Assembly: GCF_036323735.1 (NCBI RefSeq)
Contig: NC_086032.1
Coordinates: 47,671,335 to 47,735,334 of the forward strand
From: Rattus norvegicus
Taxonomy: Eukaryota > Chordata > Mammalia > Rodentia > Muridae
Reading direction: 5' to 3'
Length of the DNA stretch: 64,000 bases
The notes under the pieces are model-generated. The model searched no databases, was not told the DNA's origin, and was given only the letters and a program-made list of their open reading frames with translations. Position 1 is the stretch's first letter, and each line of letters opens with the position of its first letter. The translations under genes and the position numbers were made by a program. Below, one piece after another: positions 26,118-39,782 of the stretch.

Positions 26118-28703
26118 GAATTCGGTTAGTTCCCAATAGGCCGCAGTAGTAATAAGTGGACTCTTCGGGATATAGAAAAATTTTCACGAATGGAATCAAA
26201 ATTTCTAGGCGAATTCAGTGAGTTCCCAATGGGACATGCTTGTATGAGTTTGCTATTCAATATCGAGCAACATTTTAAGGAACGGAATCTAAGTATCATG
26301 GTGAATTCAGTAGGTTCCCAGTAGGATTCGCATGTAATAATCTTGTTATTCAAGATAGAGCAACGTTTTAACCATCTGAGACACTGTTTCTTTGTGAATT
26401 CAGTTAGTTCCTAGTAGCCTGCTCTTGTAATATGTGTACTTTTAAAGATTTACAAAAATTTGGTGAGCCGAATCTGAGTAACATGGTGAATTCGGTTAGT
26501 TCCCAATAGGCCCCAGTAGTAACAAGTGGACTGTTCGGGATATAGAAAAATTTTCACGAATGGAATCAAAATTTCTAGTCGAATTCAGTGTGTTCCCAAA
26601 GGGACATACATGTATGATTGCTTTTCCATATCGAGCTACATTTTAAGGAATGGAATCTAAGTATCATGGTGAATTCAGTAGGTTCCCAAGAGGATTCGCA
26701 TGAAATAAGCTTGTTATTCAAGAAAGAGCAACGTTTAAACGAACTGAGACACTGTTTCTTTGTGAATTCAGTTAGTTCCTAAGAGCCTGCTCTTGTAATA
26801 TGTGTACATTTAAAGATTTATAAAAATTTGGTGAGCCGAATCTGAGTAACATGGTAAATTCGGTTAGTTCCCAATAGGCCGCAGTAGTAATAAGTGGACT
26901 GTTCGGGATATAGAAAAATTTTCACGAATGGAATCAAAATTTCTAGGCGAATTCAGTGAGTTCCCAATGGGACATGCTTGTATGAGTTTGCTTTTCAATA
27001 CTGAGCAACATTTTAAGGAACGGAATCTAAGTATCATGGTGAATTCAGTAGGTTCCCAATAGGATTCGCATGAAATAAGCTTGTTATTCAAGATAGAGCA
27101 ACGTTTAAACGAACTGAGACACTGTTTCTTTGTGAATTCAGTTAGTTCCTAGTAGCCTGCTCTTGTAATATGTGTACATTTAAAGATTTATAAAAATTTG
27201 GTGAGCCGAATCTGAGTAAAATGGTGAATTCGGTTAGTTCCCAATAGGCCGCAGTAGTAATAAGTGGAATGTTCGGGATATAGAAAAATTTTCACGAATG
27301 GAATCAAAATTTCTAGGCGAATTCAGTGAGTTCCCAAAGGGACATACTTGTATGAGATTGCTTTTCAATATCGAGCTACATTTTAAGTAACGGAATCTAA
27401 GTATCATGGTGAATTCAGTAGGATCCCAATAGGATTCGCATGTAATAAGCTTGTTATTCAAGATAGTGCAACGTTTAAACGAACTGAGACACTGTTTCTT
27501 TGTGAATTCAGTTAGTTCCGGGTAGCCTGCTCTTGTAATATGTGTACTTTTAAAGATTTATAAAAATTTGGTGAGCCGAATCTGAGTAACATGGTGAATT
27601 CGGTTAGTGCCCAATAGGCCGCAGTAGTAATAAGTGGACTGATCGGTATATAGAAAAATTTTCACGAATGGAATCAAAATTTCTAGGCGAATTCAGTGAG
27701 TTCCCAATGGGACATGCTTGTATGAATTTGCTTTTCAATATCGAGCAACATTTTAAGGAACGGAGTCTAAGTATCATGGTGAATTAGTATGTTCCCAATA
27801 GGATTCGCATGAAATAAGCTTGTTATTCAAGATAGAGCAACGTTTAAACGAACTGAGACACTGTTTCTTTGTGAATTCAGTAAGTTCCTAGTAGCCTGCT
27901 CTTGTAATATGTGTACTTTTAAAGATTTATAAAAATTTGGTGAGCCGAATCTGAGTAACATGGTCTATTCGGTGAGTTCCCAATAGGCCGCAGTTGTAAT
28001 AAGTGGACTGTTCGGGATATAGAAAAATTTTCACGAACGGAATCAAAATTTCTAGGCGAATTCAGTGAGTTCCCAATGGGACATGCTTGTATGAGTTTGC
28101 TATTCAATATCGAGCAACATTTTAAGGAACGGAATCTAAGTATCATGGTGAATTCAGTATGTTCCCAATAGGTTCGCATGTAATAAGCTTGTTATTCAAT
28201 ATAGAGCAAAGTTTTAACGATCTGAGACACTGTTTCGTTGTGAATTCAGTTAGTTCCCAGTAGCCTGCTCTTGTAATATGTGTACTTTTAAAGATTTATT
28301 AAAATTTGGTGACCCGAATCTGAGTAACATGGTGAATTCGGTTAGTTCCCAATAGGCCGCAGTAGTAATAAGTGGACTGTTCGGGATATAGAAAAATTTT
28401 CACGAATGGAATCAAAATTTCTAGGCGAATTCAGTGAGTTCCCAATGGGACATGCTTGTATGAGTTTGCTTTTCAATATCGAGCAACATTTTAAGGAACG
28501 GAATCTAAGTATCATGGTGAATTCAGTTGGTGCCCAATAAGTTTCGCATGAAATAAGCTTGTTATTCAAGATAGAGCAAATTTTTAACGAACTGAGACAC
28601 TGTTTCGTTGTGAACTCAGTTAGTTCCCGGTAGCCTGCTCTTGTAATATGTGTACTTTTAAAGATTTATAAAAATTTGGTGAGCCGAATCTGAGTAACAT
28701 TGT
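26118..28703. repeat. Seven-unit HOR copy (A-G), 2,586 bp
   Basis: Complete canonical copy. Unit A has TAATCTTG in place of the HindIII landmark TAAGCTTG near 26,337, a variant shared with A units near 35,200, 41,110, 46,282 and 51,453. E carries GGACTGATCGG near 27,646, shared with E units near 36,503 and 42,413. These shared variants link this copy to those in the 16-unit duplication. Confidence 0.9.
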
Positions 28704-31288
28704 GAATTCGGTTAGTTCCCAATAGGCCGCAGTAGTAATAAGTGGACTCTTCGGGATATAGAAAAATTTTCACGAATGGAATCAAAATTTCTAGGCGAAT
28801 TCAGTGAGTTCCCAATGGGACATGCTTGTATGAGTTTGCTATTCAATATCGAGCAACATTTTAAGGAACGGAATCTAAGTATCATGGTGAATTCAGTAGG
28901 TTCCCAGTAGGATTCGCATGTAATAAGCTTGTTATTCAAGATAGAGCAACGTTTTAACCATCTGAAACACTGTTTCTTTGTGAATTCAGTTAGTTCCTAG
29001 TAGCCTGCTCTTGTAATATGTGTACTTTTAAAGATTTACAAAAATTTGGTGAGCCGAATCTGAGTAACATGGTGAATTCGGTTAGTTCCCAATAGGCCCC
29101 AGTAGTAATAAGTGGACTGTTCGGGATATAGAAAAATTTTCACGAATGGAATCAAAATTTCTAGTCGAATTCAGTGTGTTCCCAAAGGGACATACATGTA
29201 TGATTGCTTTTCCATATCGAGCTACATTTTAAGGAACGGAATCTAAGTATCATGGTGAATTCAGTAGGTTCCCAAGAGGATTCGCATGAAATAAGCTTGT
29301 TATTCAAGAAAGAGCAACGTTTAAACGAACTGAGACACTGTTTCTTTGTGAATTCAGTTAGTTCCTAAGAGCCTGCTCTTGTAATATGTGTACATTTAAA
29401 GATTTATAAAAATTTGGTGAGCCGAATCTGAGTAACATGGTGAATTCGGTTAGTTCCCAATAGGCCGCAGTAGTAATAAGTGGACTGTTCGGGATATAGA
29501 AAAATTTTCACGAATGGAATCAAAATTTCTAGGCGAATTCAGTGAGTTCCCAATGGGACATGCTTGTATGAGTTTGCTTTTCAATACTGAGCAACATTTT
29601 AAGGAACGGAATCTAAGTATCATGGTGAATTCAGTAGGTTCCCAATAGGATTCGCATGAAATAAGCTTGTTATTCAAGATAGAGCAACGTTTAAACGAAC
29701 TGAGACACTGTTTCTTTGTGAATTCAGTTAGTTCCTAGTAGCCTGCTCTTGTAATATGTGTACATTTAAAGATTTATAAAAATTTGGTGAGCCGAATCTG
29801 AGTAAAATGGTGAATTCGGTTAATTCCCAATAGGCCGCAGTAGTAATAAGTGGAATGTTCGGGATATAGAAAAATTTTTCGAATGGAATCAAAATTTCTA
29901 GGCGAATTCAGTGAGTTCCCAAAGGGACATACTTGTATGAGATTGCTTTTCAATATCGAGCTACATTTTAAGTAACGGAATCTAAGTATCATGGTGAATT
30001 CAGTAGGATCCCAATAGGATTCGCATGTAATAAGCTTGTTATTCAAGATAGGGCAACGTTTAAACGAACTGAGACACTGTTTCTTTGTGAATTCAGTTAG
30101 TTCCGGGTAGCCTGCTCTTGTAATATGTGTACATTTAAAGATTTATAAAAATTTGGTGAGCCGAATCTGAGTAACATGGTGAATTCGGTTAGTGCCCAAT
30201 AGGCCGCAGTAGTAATAAGTGGACTGTTCGGGATATAGAAAAATTTTCACGAATGGAATCAAAATTTCTAGGCGAATTCAGTGAGTTCCCAATGGGACAT
30301 GCTTGTATGAATTTGCTTTTCAATATCGAGCAACATTTTAAGGAACGGAGTCTAAGTATCATGGTGAATTAGTATGTTCCCAATAGGATTCGCATGAAAT
30401 AAGCTTGTTATTCAAGATAGAGCAACGTTTAAACGAACTGAGACACTGTTTCTTTGTGAATTCAGCAAGTTCCTAGTAGCCTGCTCTTGTAATATGTGTA
30501 CTTTTAAAGATTTATAAAAATTTGGTGAGCCGAATCTGAGTAACATGGTCTATTCGGTGAGTTCCCAATAGGCCGCAGTTGTAATAAGTGGACTGTTCGG
30601 GATATAGAAAAATTTTCACGAACGGAATCAAAATTTCTAGGCGAATTCAGTGAGTTCCCAATGGGACATGCTTGTATGAGTTTGCTATTCAATATCGAGC
30701 AACATTTTAAGGAACGGAATCTAAGTATCATGGTGAATTCAGTATGTTCCCAATAGGTTCGCATGTAATAAGCTTGTTATTCAATATAGAGCAAAGTTTT
30801 AACGATCTGAGACACTGTTTCGTTGTGAATTCAGTTAGTTCCCAGGAGCCTGCTCTTGTAATATGTGTACTTTTAAAGATTTATTAAAATTTGGTGACCC
30901 GAATCTGAGTAACATGGTGAATTCGGTTAGTTCCCAATAGGCCGCAGTAGTAATAAGTGGACTGTTCGGGATATAGAAAAATTTTCACGAATGGAATCAA
31001 AATTTCTAGGCGAATTCAGTGAGTTCCCAATGGGACATGATTGTATGAGTTTGCTTTTCAATATCGAGCAACATTTTAAGGAACGGAATCTAAGTATCAT
31101 GGTGAATTCAGTTGGTGCCCAATAAGTTTCGCATGAAATAAGCTTGTTATTCAAGATAGAGCAATGTTTTAACGAACTGAGACACTGTTTCGTTGTGAAC
31201 TCAGTTAGTTCCCGGTAGCCTGCTCTTGTAATATGTGTACTTTTAAAGATTTATAAAAATTTGGTGAGCCGAATCTGAGTAACATTGT
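28704..31288. repeat. Seven-unit HOR copy (A-G), 2,585 bp
   Basis: Complete copy. D (29,812-30,180) has a short lesion, ATTTTTCGAATGG near 29,873, and TTAATTCCC at its start. Both are shared with the next copy at +2,585 bp. G has GGACATGATTG near 31,034, also shared with the next copy. The two copies are therefore sisters. Confidence 0.9.
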
Positions 31289-33873
31289 GAATTCGGTTAG
31301 TTCCCAATAGGCCGCAGTAGTAATAAGTGGACTCTTCGGGATATAGAAAAATTTTCACGAATGGAATCAAAATTTCTAGGCGAATTCAGTGAGTTCCCAA
31401 TGGGACATGCTTGTATGAGTTTGCTATTCAATATCGAGCAACATTTTAAGGAACGGAATCTAAGTATCATGGTGAATTCAGTAGGTTCCCAGTAGGATTC
31501 GCATGTAATAAGCTTGTTATTCAAGATAGAGCAACGTTTTAACCATCTGAAACACTGTTTCTTTGTGAATTCAGTTAGTTCCTAGTAGCCTGCTCTTGTA
31601 ATATGTGTACTTTTAAAGATTTACAAAAATTTGGTGAGCCGATTCTGAGTAACATAGTGAATTCGGTTAGTTCCCAATAGGCCCCAGTAGTAATAAGTGG
31701 ACTGTTCGGGATATAGAAAAATTTTCACGAATGGAATCAAAATTTCTAGTCGAATTCAGTGTGTTCCCAAAGGGACATACATGTATGATTGCTTTTCCAT
31801 ATCGAGCTACATTTTAAGGAACGGAATCTAAGTATCATGGTGAATTCAGTAGGTTCCCAAGAGGATTCGCATGAAATAAGCTTGTTATTCAAGAAAGAGC
31901 AACGTTTAAACGAACTGAGACACTGTTTCTTTGTGAATTCAGTTAGTTCCTAAGAGCCTGCTCTTGTAATATGTGTACATTTAAAGATTTATAAAAATTT
32001 GGTGAGCCGAATCTGAGTAACATGGTGAATTCGGTTAGTTCCCAATAGGCCGCAGTAGTAATAAGTGGACTGTTCGGGATATAGAAAAATTTTCACGAAT
32101 GGAATCAAAATTTCTAGGCGAATTCAGTGAGTTCCCAATGGGACATGCTTGTATGAGTTTGCTTTTCAATACTGAGCAACATTTTAAGGAACGGAATCTA
32201 AGTATCATGGTGAATTCAGTAGGTTCCCAATAGGATTCGCATGAAATAAGCTTGTTATTCAAGATAGAGCAACGTTTAAACGAACTGAGACACTGTTTCT
32301 TTGTGAATTCAGTTAGTTCCTAGTAGCCTGCTCTTGTAATATGTGTACATTTAAAGATTTATAAAAATTTGGTGAGCCGAATCTGAGTAAAATGGTGAAT
32401 TCGGTTAATTCCCAATAGGCCGCAGTAGTAATAAGTGGAATGTTCGGGATATAGAAAAATTTTTCGAATGGAATCAAAATTTCTAGGCGAATTCAGTGAG
32501 TTCCCAAAGGGACATACTTGTATGAGATTGCTTTTCAATATCGAGCTACATTTTAAGTAACGGAATCTAAGTATCATGGTGAATTCAGTAGGATCCCAAT
32601 AGGATTCGCATGTAATAAGCTTGTTATTCAAGATAGGGCAACGTTTAAACGAACTGAGACACTGTTTCTTTGTGAATTCAGTTAGTTCCGGGTAGCCTGC
32701 TCTTGTAATATGTGTACTTTTAAAGATTTATAAAAATTTGGTGAGCCGAATCTGAGTAACATGGTGAATTCGGTTAGTGCCCAATAGGCCGCAGTAGTAA
32801 TAAGTGGACTGTTCGGGATATAGAAAAATTTTCACGAATGGAATCAAAATTTCTAGGCGAATTCAGTGAGTTCCCAATGGGACATGCTTGTATGAATTTG
32901 CTTTTCAATATCGAGCAACATTTTAAGGAACGGAGTCTAAGTATCATGGTGAATTAGTATGTTCCCAATAGGATTCGCATGAAATAAGCTTGTTATTCAA
33001 GATAGAGCAACGTTTAAACGAACTGAGACACTGTTTCTTTGTGAATTCAGCAAGTTCCTAGTAGCCTGCTCTTGTAATATGTGTACTTTTAAAGATTTAT
33101 AAAAATTTGGTGAGCCGAATCTGAGTAACATGGTCTATTCGGTGAGTTCCCAATAGGCCGCAGTTGTAATAAGTGGACTGTTCGGGATATAGAAAAATTT
33201 TCACGAACGGAATCAAAATTTCTAGGCGAATTCAGTGAGTTCCCAATGGGACATGCTTGTATGAGTTTGCTATTCAATATCGAGCAACATTTTAAGGAAC
33301 GGAATCTAAGTATCATGGTGAATTCAGTATGTTCCCAATAGGTTCGCATGTAATAAGCTTGTTATTCAATATAGAGCAAAGTTTTAACGATCTGAGACAC
33401 TGTTTCGTTGTGAATTCAGTTAGTTCCCAGGAGCCTGCTCTTGTAATATGTGTACTTTTAAAGATTTATTAAAATTTGGTGACCCGAATCTGAGTAACAT
33501 GGTGAATTCGGTTAGTTCCCAATAGGCCGCAGTAGTAATAAGTGGACTGTTCGGGATATAGAAAAATTTTCACGAATGGAATCAAAATTTCTAGGCGAAT
33601 TCAGTGAGTTCCCAATGGGACATGATTGTATGAGTTTGCTTTTCAATATCGAGCAACATTTTAAGGAACGGAATCTAAGTATCATGGTGAATTCAGTTGG
33701 TGCCCAATAAGTTTCGCATGAAATAAGCTTGTTATTCAAGATAGAGCAATGTTTTAACGAACTGAGACACTGTTTCGTTGTGAACTCAGTTAGTTCCCGG
33801 TAGCCTGCTCTTGTAATATGTGTACTTTTAAAGATTTATAAAAATTTGGTGAGCCGAATCTGAGTAACATTGT
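31289..33873. repeat. Seven-unit HOR copy (A-G), 2,585 bp
   Basis: Nearly identical sister of the preceding copy. It shares the ATTTTTCGAATGG lesion (near 32,458), CATGATTG in G (near 33,619) and CCCAGGAGCC (near 33,427). One private change lies near 31,640 (CCGATTCTGAGTAACATAG). Confidence 0.9.
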
Positions 33874-34980
33874 GAATTCGGTTAGTTCCCAATAGGCCCC
33901 AGTAGTAATAAGTGGACTGTTCGGTATATAGAAAAATTTTCACGAATGGAATCAAAATTTCTAGGCGAATTCAGTGAGTTCCCAATGGGACATGCTTGTA
34001 TGAGTTTGCTTTTCAATATCGAGAAACATTTTAAGGAACGGAGTCTAAGTATCATGGTGAATTAGTATGTTCCCAATAGGATCGCATGAAATAAGCTTGT
34101 TATTCAAGATAGAGCAACGTTTAAACGAACTGAGAAACTGTTTCTTTGTGAATTCAGTAAGTTCCTAGTAGCCTGCTCTTGTAATATGTGTACTTTTAAA
34201 GATTTATAAAAATTTGGTGAGCCGAATCTGAGTAACATGGTCTATTCGGTGAGTTCCCAATAGGCCGCAGTTGTAATAAGTGGACTGTTCGGGATATAGA
34301 AAAATTTTCACGAACGGAATCAAAATTTCTAGGCGAATTCAGTGAGTTCCCAATGGGACATGCTTGTATGAGTTTGCTATTCAATATCGAGCAACATTTT
34401 AAGGAACGGAATCTAAGTATCATGGTGAATTCAGTATGTTCCCAATAGGTTCGCATGTAATAAGCTTGTTATTCAATATAGAGCAAAGTTTTAACGATCT
34501 GAGACACTGTTTCGTTGTGAATTCAGTTAGTTCCCAGTAGCCTGCTCTTGTAATATGTGTACTTTTAAAGATTTATTAAAATTTGGTGACCCGAATCTGA
34601 GTAACATGGTGAATTCGGTTAGTTCCCAATAGACCGCAGTAGTAATAAGTGGACTGTTCGGGATATAGAAAAATTTTCACGAATGGAATCAAAATTTCTA
34701 GGCGAATTCAGTGAGTTCCCAATGGGACATGCTTGTATGAGTTTGCTTTTCAATATCGAGCAACATTTTAAGGAACGGAATCTAAGTATCATGGTGAATT
34801 CAGTTGGTGCCCAATAAGTTTCGCATGAAATAAGCTTGTTATTCAAGATAGAGCAATGTTTTAACGAACTGAGACACTGTTTCGTTGTGAACTCAGTTAG
34901 TTCCCGGTAGCCTGCTCTTGTAATATGTGTACTTTTAAAGATTTATAAAAATTTGGTGAGCCGAATCTGAGTAACATTGT
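33874..34980. repeat. Three-unit HOR remnant (B/E-F-G), 1,107 bp
   Basis: The first unit starts as type B (GGCCCCAGTAG) and becomes type E within about 30 bp (GTTCGGTATATAG, later GGAGTCTAAG). Units F and G follow. Four units (A and most of B, then C and D) are absent relative to the full copy. The same structure recurs at 39,783. Confidence 0.88.
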
Positions 34981-37566
34981 GAATTCGGTTAGTTCCCAAT
35001 AGGCCGCAGTAGTAATAAGTGGACTCTTCGGGATATAGAAAAATTTTCACGAATGGAATCAAAATTTCTAGGCGAATTCAGTGAGTTCCCAATGGGACAT
35101 GCTTGTATGAGTTTGCTATTCAATATCGAGCAACATTTTAAGGAACGGAATCTAAGTATCATGGTGAATTCAGTAGGTTCCCAGTAGGATTCGCATGTAA
35201 TAATCTTGTTATTCAAGATAGAGCAACGTTTTAACCATCTGAGACACTGTTTCTTTGTGAATTCAGTTAGTTCCTAGTAGCCTGCTCTTGTAATATGTGT
35301 ACTTTTAAAGATTTACAAAAATTTGGTGAGCCGAATCTGAGTAACATGGTGAATTCGGTTAGTTCCCAATAGGCCCCAGTAGTAATAAGTGGACTGTTCG
35401 GGATATAGAAAAATTTTCACGAATGGAATCAAAATTTCTAGTCGAATTCAGTGTGTTCCCAAAGGGACATACATGTATGATTGCTTTTCCATATCGAGCT
35501 ACATTTTAAGGAACGGAATCTAAGTATCATGGTGAATTCAGTAGGTTCCCAAGAGGATTCGCATGAAATAAGCTTGTTATTCAAGAAAGAGCAACGTTTA
35601 AACGAACTGAGACACTGTTTCTTTGTGAATTCAGTTAGTTCCTAAGAGCCTGCTCTTGTAATATGTGTACATTTAAAGATTTATAAAAATTTGGTGAGCC
35701 GAATCTGAGTAACATGGTGAATTCGGTTAGTTCCCAATAGGCCGCAGTAGTAATAAGTGGACTGTTCAGGATATAGAAAAATTTTCACGAATGGAATCAA
35801 AATTTCTAGGCGAATTCAGTGAGTTCCCAATGGGACATGCTTGTATGAGTTTGCTTTTCAATACTGAGCAACATTTTAAGGAACGGAATCTAAGTATCAT
35901 GGTGAATTCAGTAGGTTCCCAATAGGATTCGCATGAAATAAGCTTGTTATTCAAGATAGAGCAACGTTTAAACGAACTGAGACACTGTTTCTTTGTGAAT
36001 TCAGTTAGTTCCTAGTAGCCTGCTCTTGTAATATGTGTACATTTAAAGATTTATAAAAATTTGGTGAGCCGAATCTGAGTAAAATGGTGAATTCGGTTAG
36101 TTCCCAATAGGCCGCAGTAGTAATAAGTGGAATGTTCGGGATATAGAAAAATTTTCACGAATGGAATCAAAATTTCTAGGCGAATTCAGTGAGTTCCCAA
36201 AGGGACATACTTGTATGAGATTGCTTTTCAATATCGAGCTACATTTTAAGTAACGGAATCTAAGTATCATGGTGAATTCAGTAGGATCCCAATAGGATTC
36301 GCATGTAATAAGCTTGTTATTCAAGATAGTGCAACGTTTAAACGAACTGAGACACTGTTTCTTTGTGAATTCAGTTAGTTCCGGGTAGCCTGCTCTTGTA
36401 ATATGTGTACTTTTAAAGATTTATAAAAATTTGGTGAGCCGAATCTGAGTAACATGGTGAATTCGGTTAGTTCCCAATAGGCCGCAGTAATAATAAGTGG
36501 ACTGATCGGTATATAGAAAAATTTTCACGAATGGAATCAAAATTTCTAGGCGAATTCAGTGAGTTCCCAATGGGACATGCTTGTATGAATTTGCTTTTCA
36601 ATATCGAGCAACATTTTAAGGAACGGAGTCTAAGTATCATGGTGAATTAGTATGTTCCCAATAGGATTCGCATGAAATAAGCTTGTTATTCAAGATAGAG
36701 CAACGTTTAAACGAACTGAGACACTGTTTCTTTGTGAATTCAGTAAGTTCCTAGTAGCCTGCTCTTGTAATATGTGTACTTTTAAAGATTTATAAAAATT
36801 TGGTGAGCCGAATCTGAGTAACATGGTCTATTCGGTGAGTTCCCAATAGGCCGCAGTTGTAATAAGTGGACTGTTCGGGATATAGAAAAATTTTCACGAA
36901 CGGAATCAAAATTTCTAGGCGAATTCAGTGAGTTCCCAATGGGACATGCTTGTATGAGTTTGCTATTCAATATCGAGCAACATTTTAAGGAACGGAATCT
37001 AAGTATCATGGTGAATTCAGTATGTTCCCAATAGGTTCGCATGTAATAAGCTTGTTATTCAATATAGAGCAAAGTTTTAACGATCTGAGACACTGTTTCG
37101 TTGTGAATTCAGTTAGTTCCCAGTAGCCTGCTCTTGTAATATGTGTACTTTTAAAGATTTATTAAAATTTGGTGACCCGAATCTGAGTAACATGGTGAAT
37201 TCGGTTAGTTCCCAATAGGCCGCAGTAGTAATAAGTGGACTGTTCGGGGTATAGAAAAATTTTCACGAATGGAATCAAAATTTCTAGGCGAATTCAGTGA
37301 GTTCCCAATGGGACATGCTTGTATGAGTTTGCTTTTCAATATCGAGCAACATTTTAAGGAACGGAATCTAAGTATCATGGTGAATTCAGTTGGTGCCCAA
37401 TAAGTTTCGCATGAAATAAGCTTGTTATTCAAGATAGAGCAATGTTTTAACGAACTGAGACACTGTTTCGTTGTGAACTCAGTTAGTTCCCGGTAGCCTG
37501 CTCTTGTAATATGTGTACTTTTAAAGATTTATAAAAATTTGGTGAGCCGAATCTGAGTAACATTGT
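34981..37566. repeat. Seven-unit HOR copy (A-G), 2,586 bp
   Basis: Complete copy, part of the 16-unit duplication. Private variants shared with 40,891-43,476 are GTTCAGGATATAG in C (near 35,764), GGACTGATCGG in E and GTTCGGGGTATAG in G (near 37,244). Confidence 0.9.
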
Positions 37567-39782
37567 GAATTCGGTTAGTTCCCAATAGGCCGCAGTAGTA
37601 ATAAGTGGTCTCTTCGGGATATAGAAAAATTTTCACGAATGGAATCAAAATTTCTAGGCGAATTCAGTGAGTTCCCAATGGGACATGCTTGTATGAGTTT
37701 GCTATTCAATATCGAGCAACATTTTAAGGAACGGAATCTAAGTATCATGGTGAATTCAGTAGGTTCCCAGTAGGATTCGCATGTAATAAGCTTGTTATTC
37801 AAGATAGAGCAACGTTTTAACCATCTGAAACACTGTTTCTTTCTGAATTCAGTTAGTTCCTCGTAGCCTGCTCTTGTAATATGTGTACTTTTAAAGATTT
37901 ACAAAAATTTGGTGAGCCGAATCTGAGTAACATGGTGAATTCGGTTAGTTCCCAATAGGCCCCAGTAGTAATAAGTGGACTGTTCGGGATATAGAAAAAT
38001 TTTCACGAATGGAATCAAAATTTCTAGTCGAATTCAGTGTGTTCCCAAAGGGACATACATGTATGATTGCTTTTCCATATCGAGCTACATTTTAAGGAAC
38101 GGAATCTAAGTATCATGGTGAATTCAGTAGGTTCCCAAGAGGATTCGCATGAAATAAGCTTGTTATTCAAGAAAGAGCAACGTTTAAACGAACTGAGACA
38201 CTGTTTCTTTGTGAATTCAGTTAGTTCCTAAGAGCCTGCTCTTGTAATATGTGTACATTTAAAGATTTATAAAAATTTGGTGAGCCGAATCTGAGTAACA
38301 TGGTGAATTCGGTTAGTTCCCAATAGGCCGCAGTAGTAATAAGTGGACTGTTCGGGATATAGAAAAATTTTCACGAATGGAATCAAAATTTCTAGGCGAA
38401 TTCAGTGAGTTCCCAATGGGACATGCTTGTATGAGTTTGCTTTTCAATACTGAGCAACATTTTAAGGAACGGAATCTAAGTATCATGGTGAATTCAGTAG
38501 GTTCCCAATAGGATTCGCATGAAATAAGCTTGTTATTCAAGATAGAGCAACGTTTAAACGAACTGAGACACTGTTTCTTTGTGAATTCAGTTAGTTCCTA
38601 GTAGCCTGCTCTTGTAATATGTGTACATTTAAAGATTTATAAAAATTTGGTGAGCCGAATCTGAGTAAAATGGTGAATTCGGTTAGTTCCCAATAGGCCG
38701 CAGTAGTAATAAGTGGACTGTTCGGGATATAGAAAAATTTTCACGAATGGAATCAAAATTTCTAGGCGAATTCAGTGAGTTCCCAATGGGACATGCTTGT
38801 GTGAGTTTGCTTTTCAATATCGAGCAACATTTTAAGGAACGGAGTCTAAGTATCATGGTGAATTAGTATGTTCCCAATAGGATTCGCATGAAATAAGCTT
38901 GTTATTCAAGATAGAGCAACGTTTAAACGAACTGAGACACTGTTTCTTTGTGAATTCAGCAAGTTCCTAGTAGCCTGCTCTTGTAATATGTGTACTTTTA
39001 AAGATTTATAAAAATTTGGTGAGCCGAATCTGAGTAACATGGTCTATTCGGTGAGTTCCCAATAGGCCGCAGTAGTAATAAGTGGACTGTTCGGGATATA
39101 GAAAAATTTTCACGAACGGAATCAAAATTTCTAGGCGAATTCAGTGAGTTCCCAATGGGACATGCTTGTATGAGTTTGCTATTCAATATCGAGCAACATT
39201 TTAAGGAACGGAATCTAAGTATCATGGTGAATTCAGTATGTTCCCAATAGGTTCGCATGTAATAAGCTTGTTATTCAATATAGAGCAAAGTTTTAACGAT
39301 CTGAGACACTGTTTCGTTGTGAATTCAGTTAGTTCCCAGTAGCCTGCTCTTGTAATATGTGTACTTTTAAAAATTTATTAAAATTTGGTGACCCGAATCT
39401 GAGTAACATGGTGAATTCGGTTAGTTCCCAATAGGCCGCAGTAGTAATAAGTGGACTGTTCGGGATATAGAAAAATTTTCACGAATGGAATCAAAATTTC
39501 TAGGCGAATTCAGTGAGTTCCCAATGGGACATGCTTGTATGAGTTTGCTTTTCAATATCGAGCAACATTTTAAGGAACGGAATCTAAGTATCATGGTGAA
39601 TTCAGTTGGTGCCCAATAAGTTTCGCATGAAATAAGCTTGTTATTCAAGATAGAGCAATGTTTTAACGAACTGAGACACTGTTTCGTTGTGAACTCAGTT
39701 AGTTCCCGGTAGCCTGCTCTTGTAATATGTGTACTTTTAAAGATTTATAAAAATTTGGTGAGCCGAATCTGAGTAACATTGT
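37567..39782. repeat. Six-unit HOR copy (A-B-C-D/E-F-G), 2,216 bp
   Basis: The fourth unit (38,675-39,043) opens after a GAGTAAAATGG junction typical of the C-to-D border and ends as type E (GTGTGAG, GGAGTCTAAG, GAATTAGTATG). D and E are thus fused and one unit length is lost. F here has GCAGTAGTAAT instead of the usual GCAGTTGTAAT near 39,069. Confidence 0.87.

Larger units (their letters stand above)
33700..38780. repeat. 16-unit duplication, copy 1
   Basis: About 5.1 kb matches 39,610-44,690 at 5,909-5,910 bp. Markers are AGACCGCAG near 34,631, GTTCAGG near 35,764, GGACTGATCGG near 36,503, GGGGTATAG near 37,246 and CCTCGTAGCC near 37,859. The left edge is approximate because the G unit at 33,504 has private CATGATTG. 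Confidence 0.85.
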
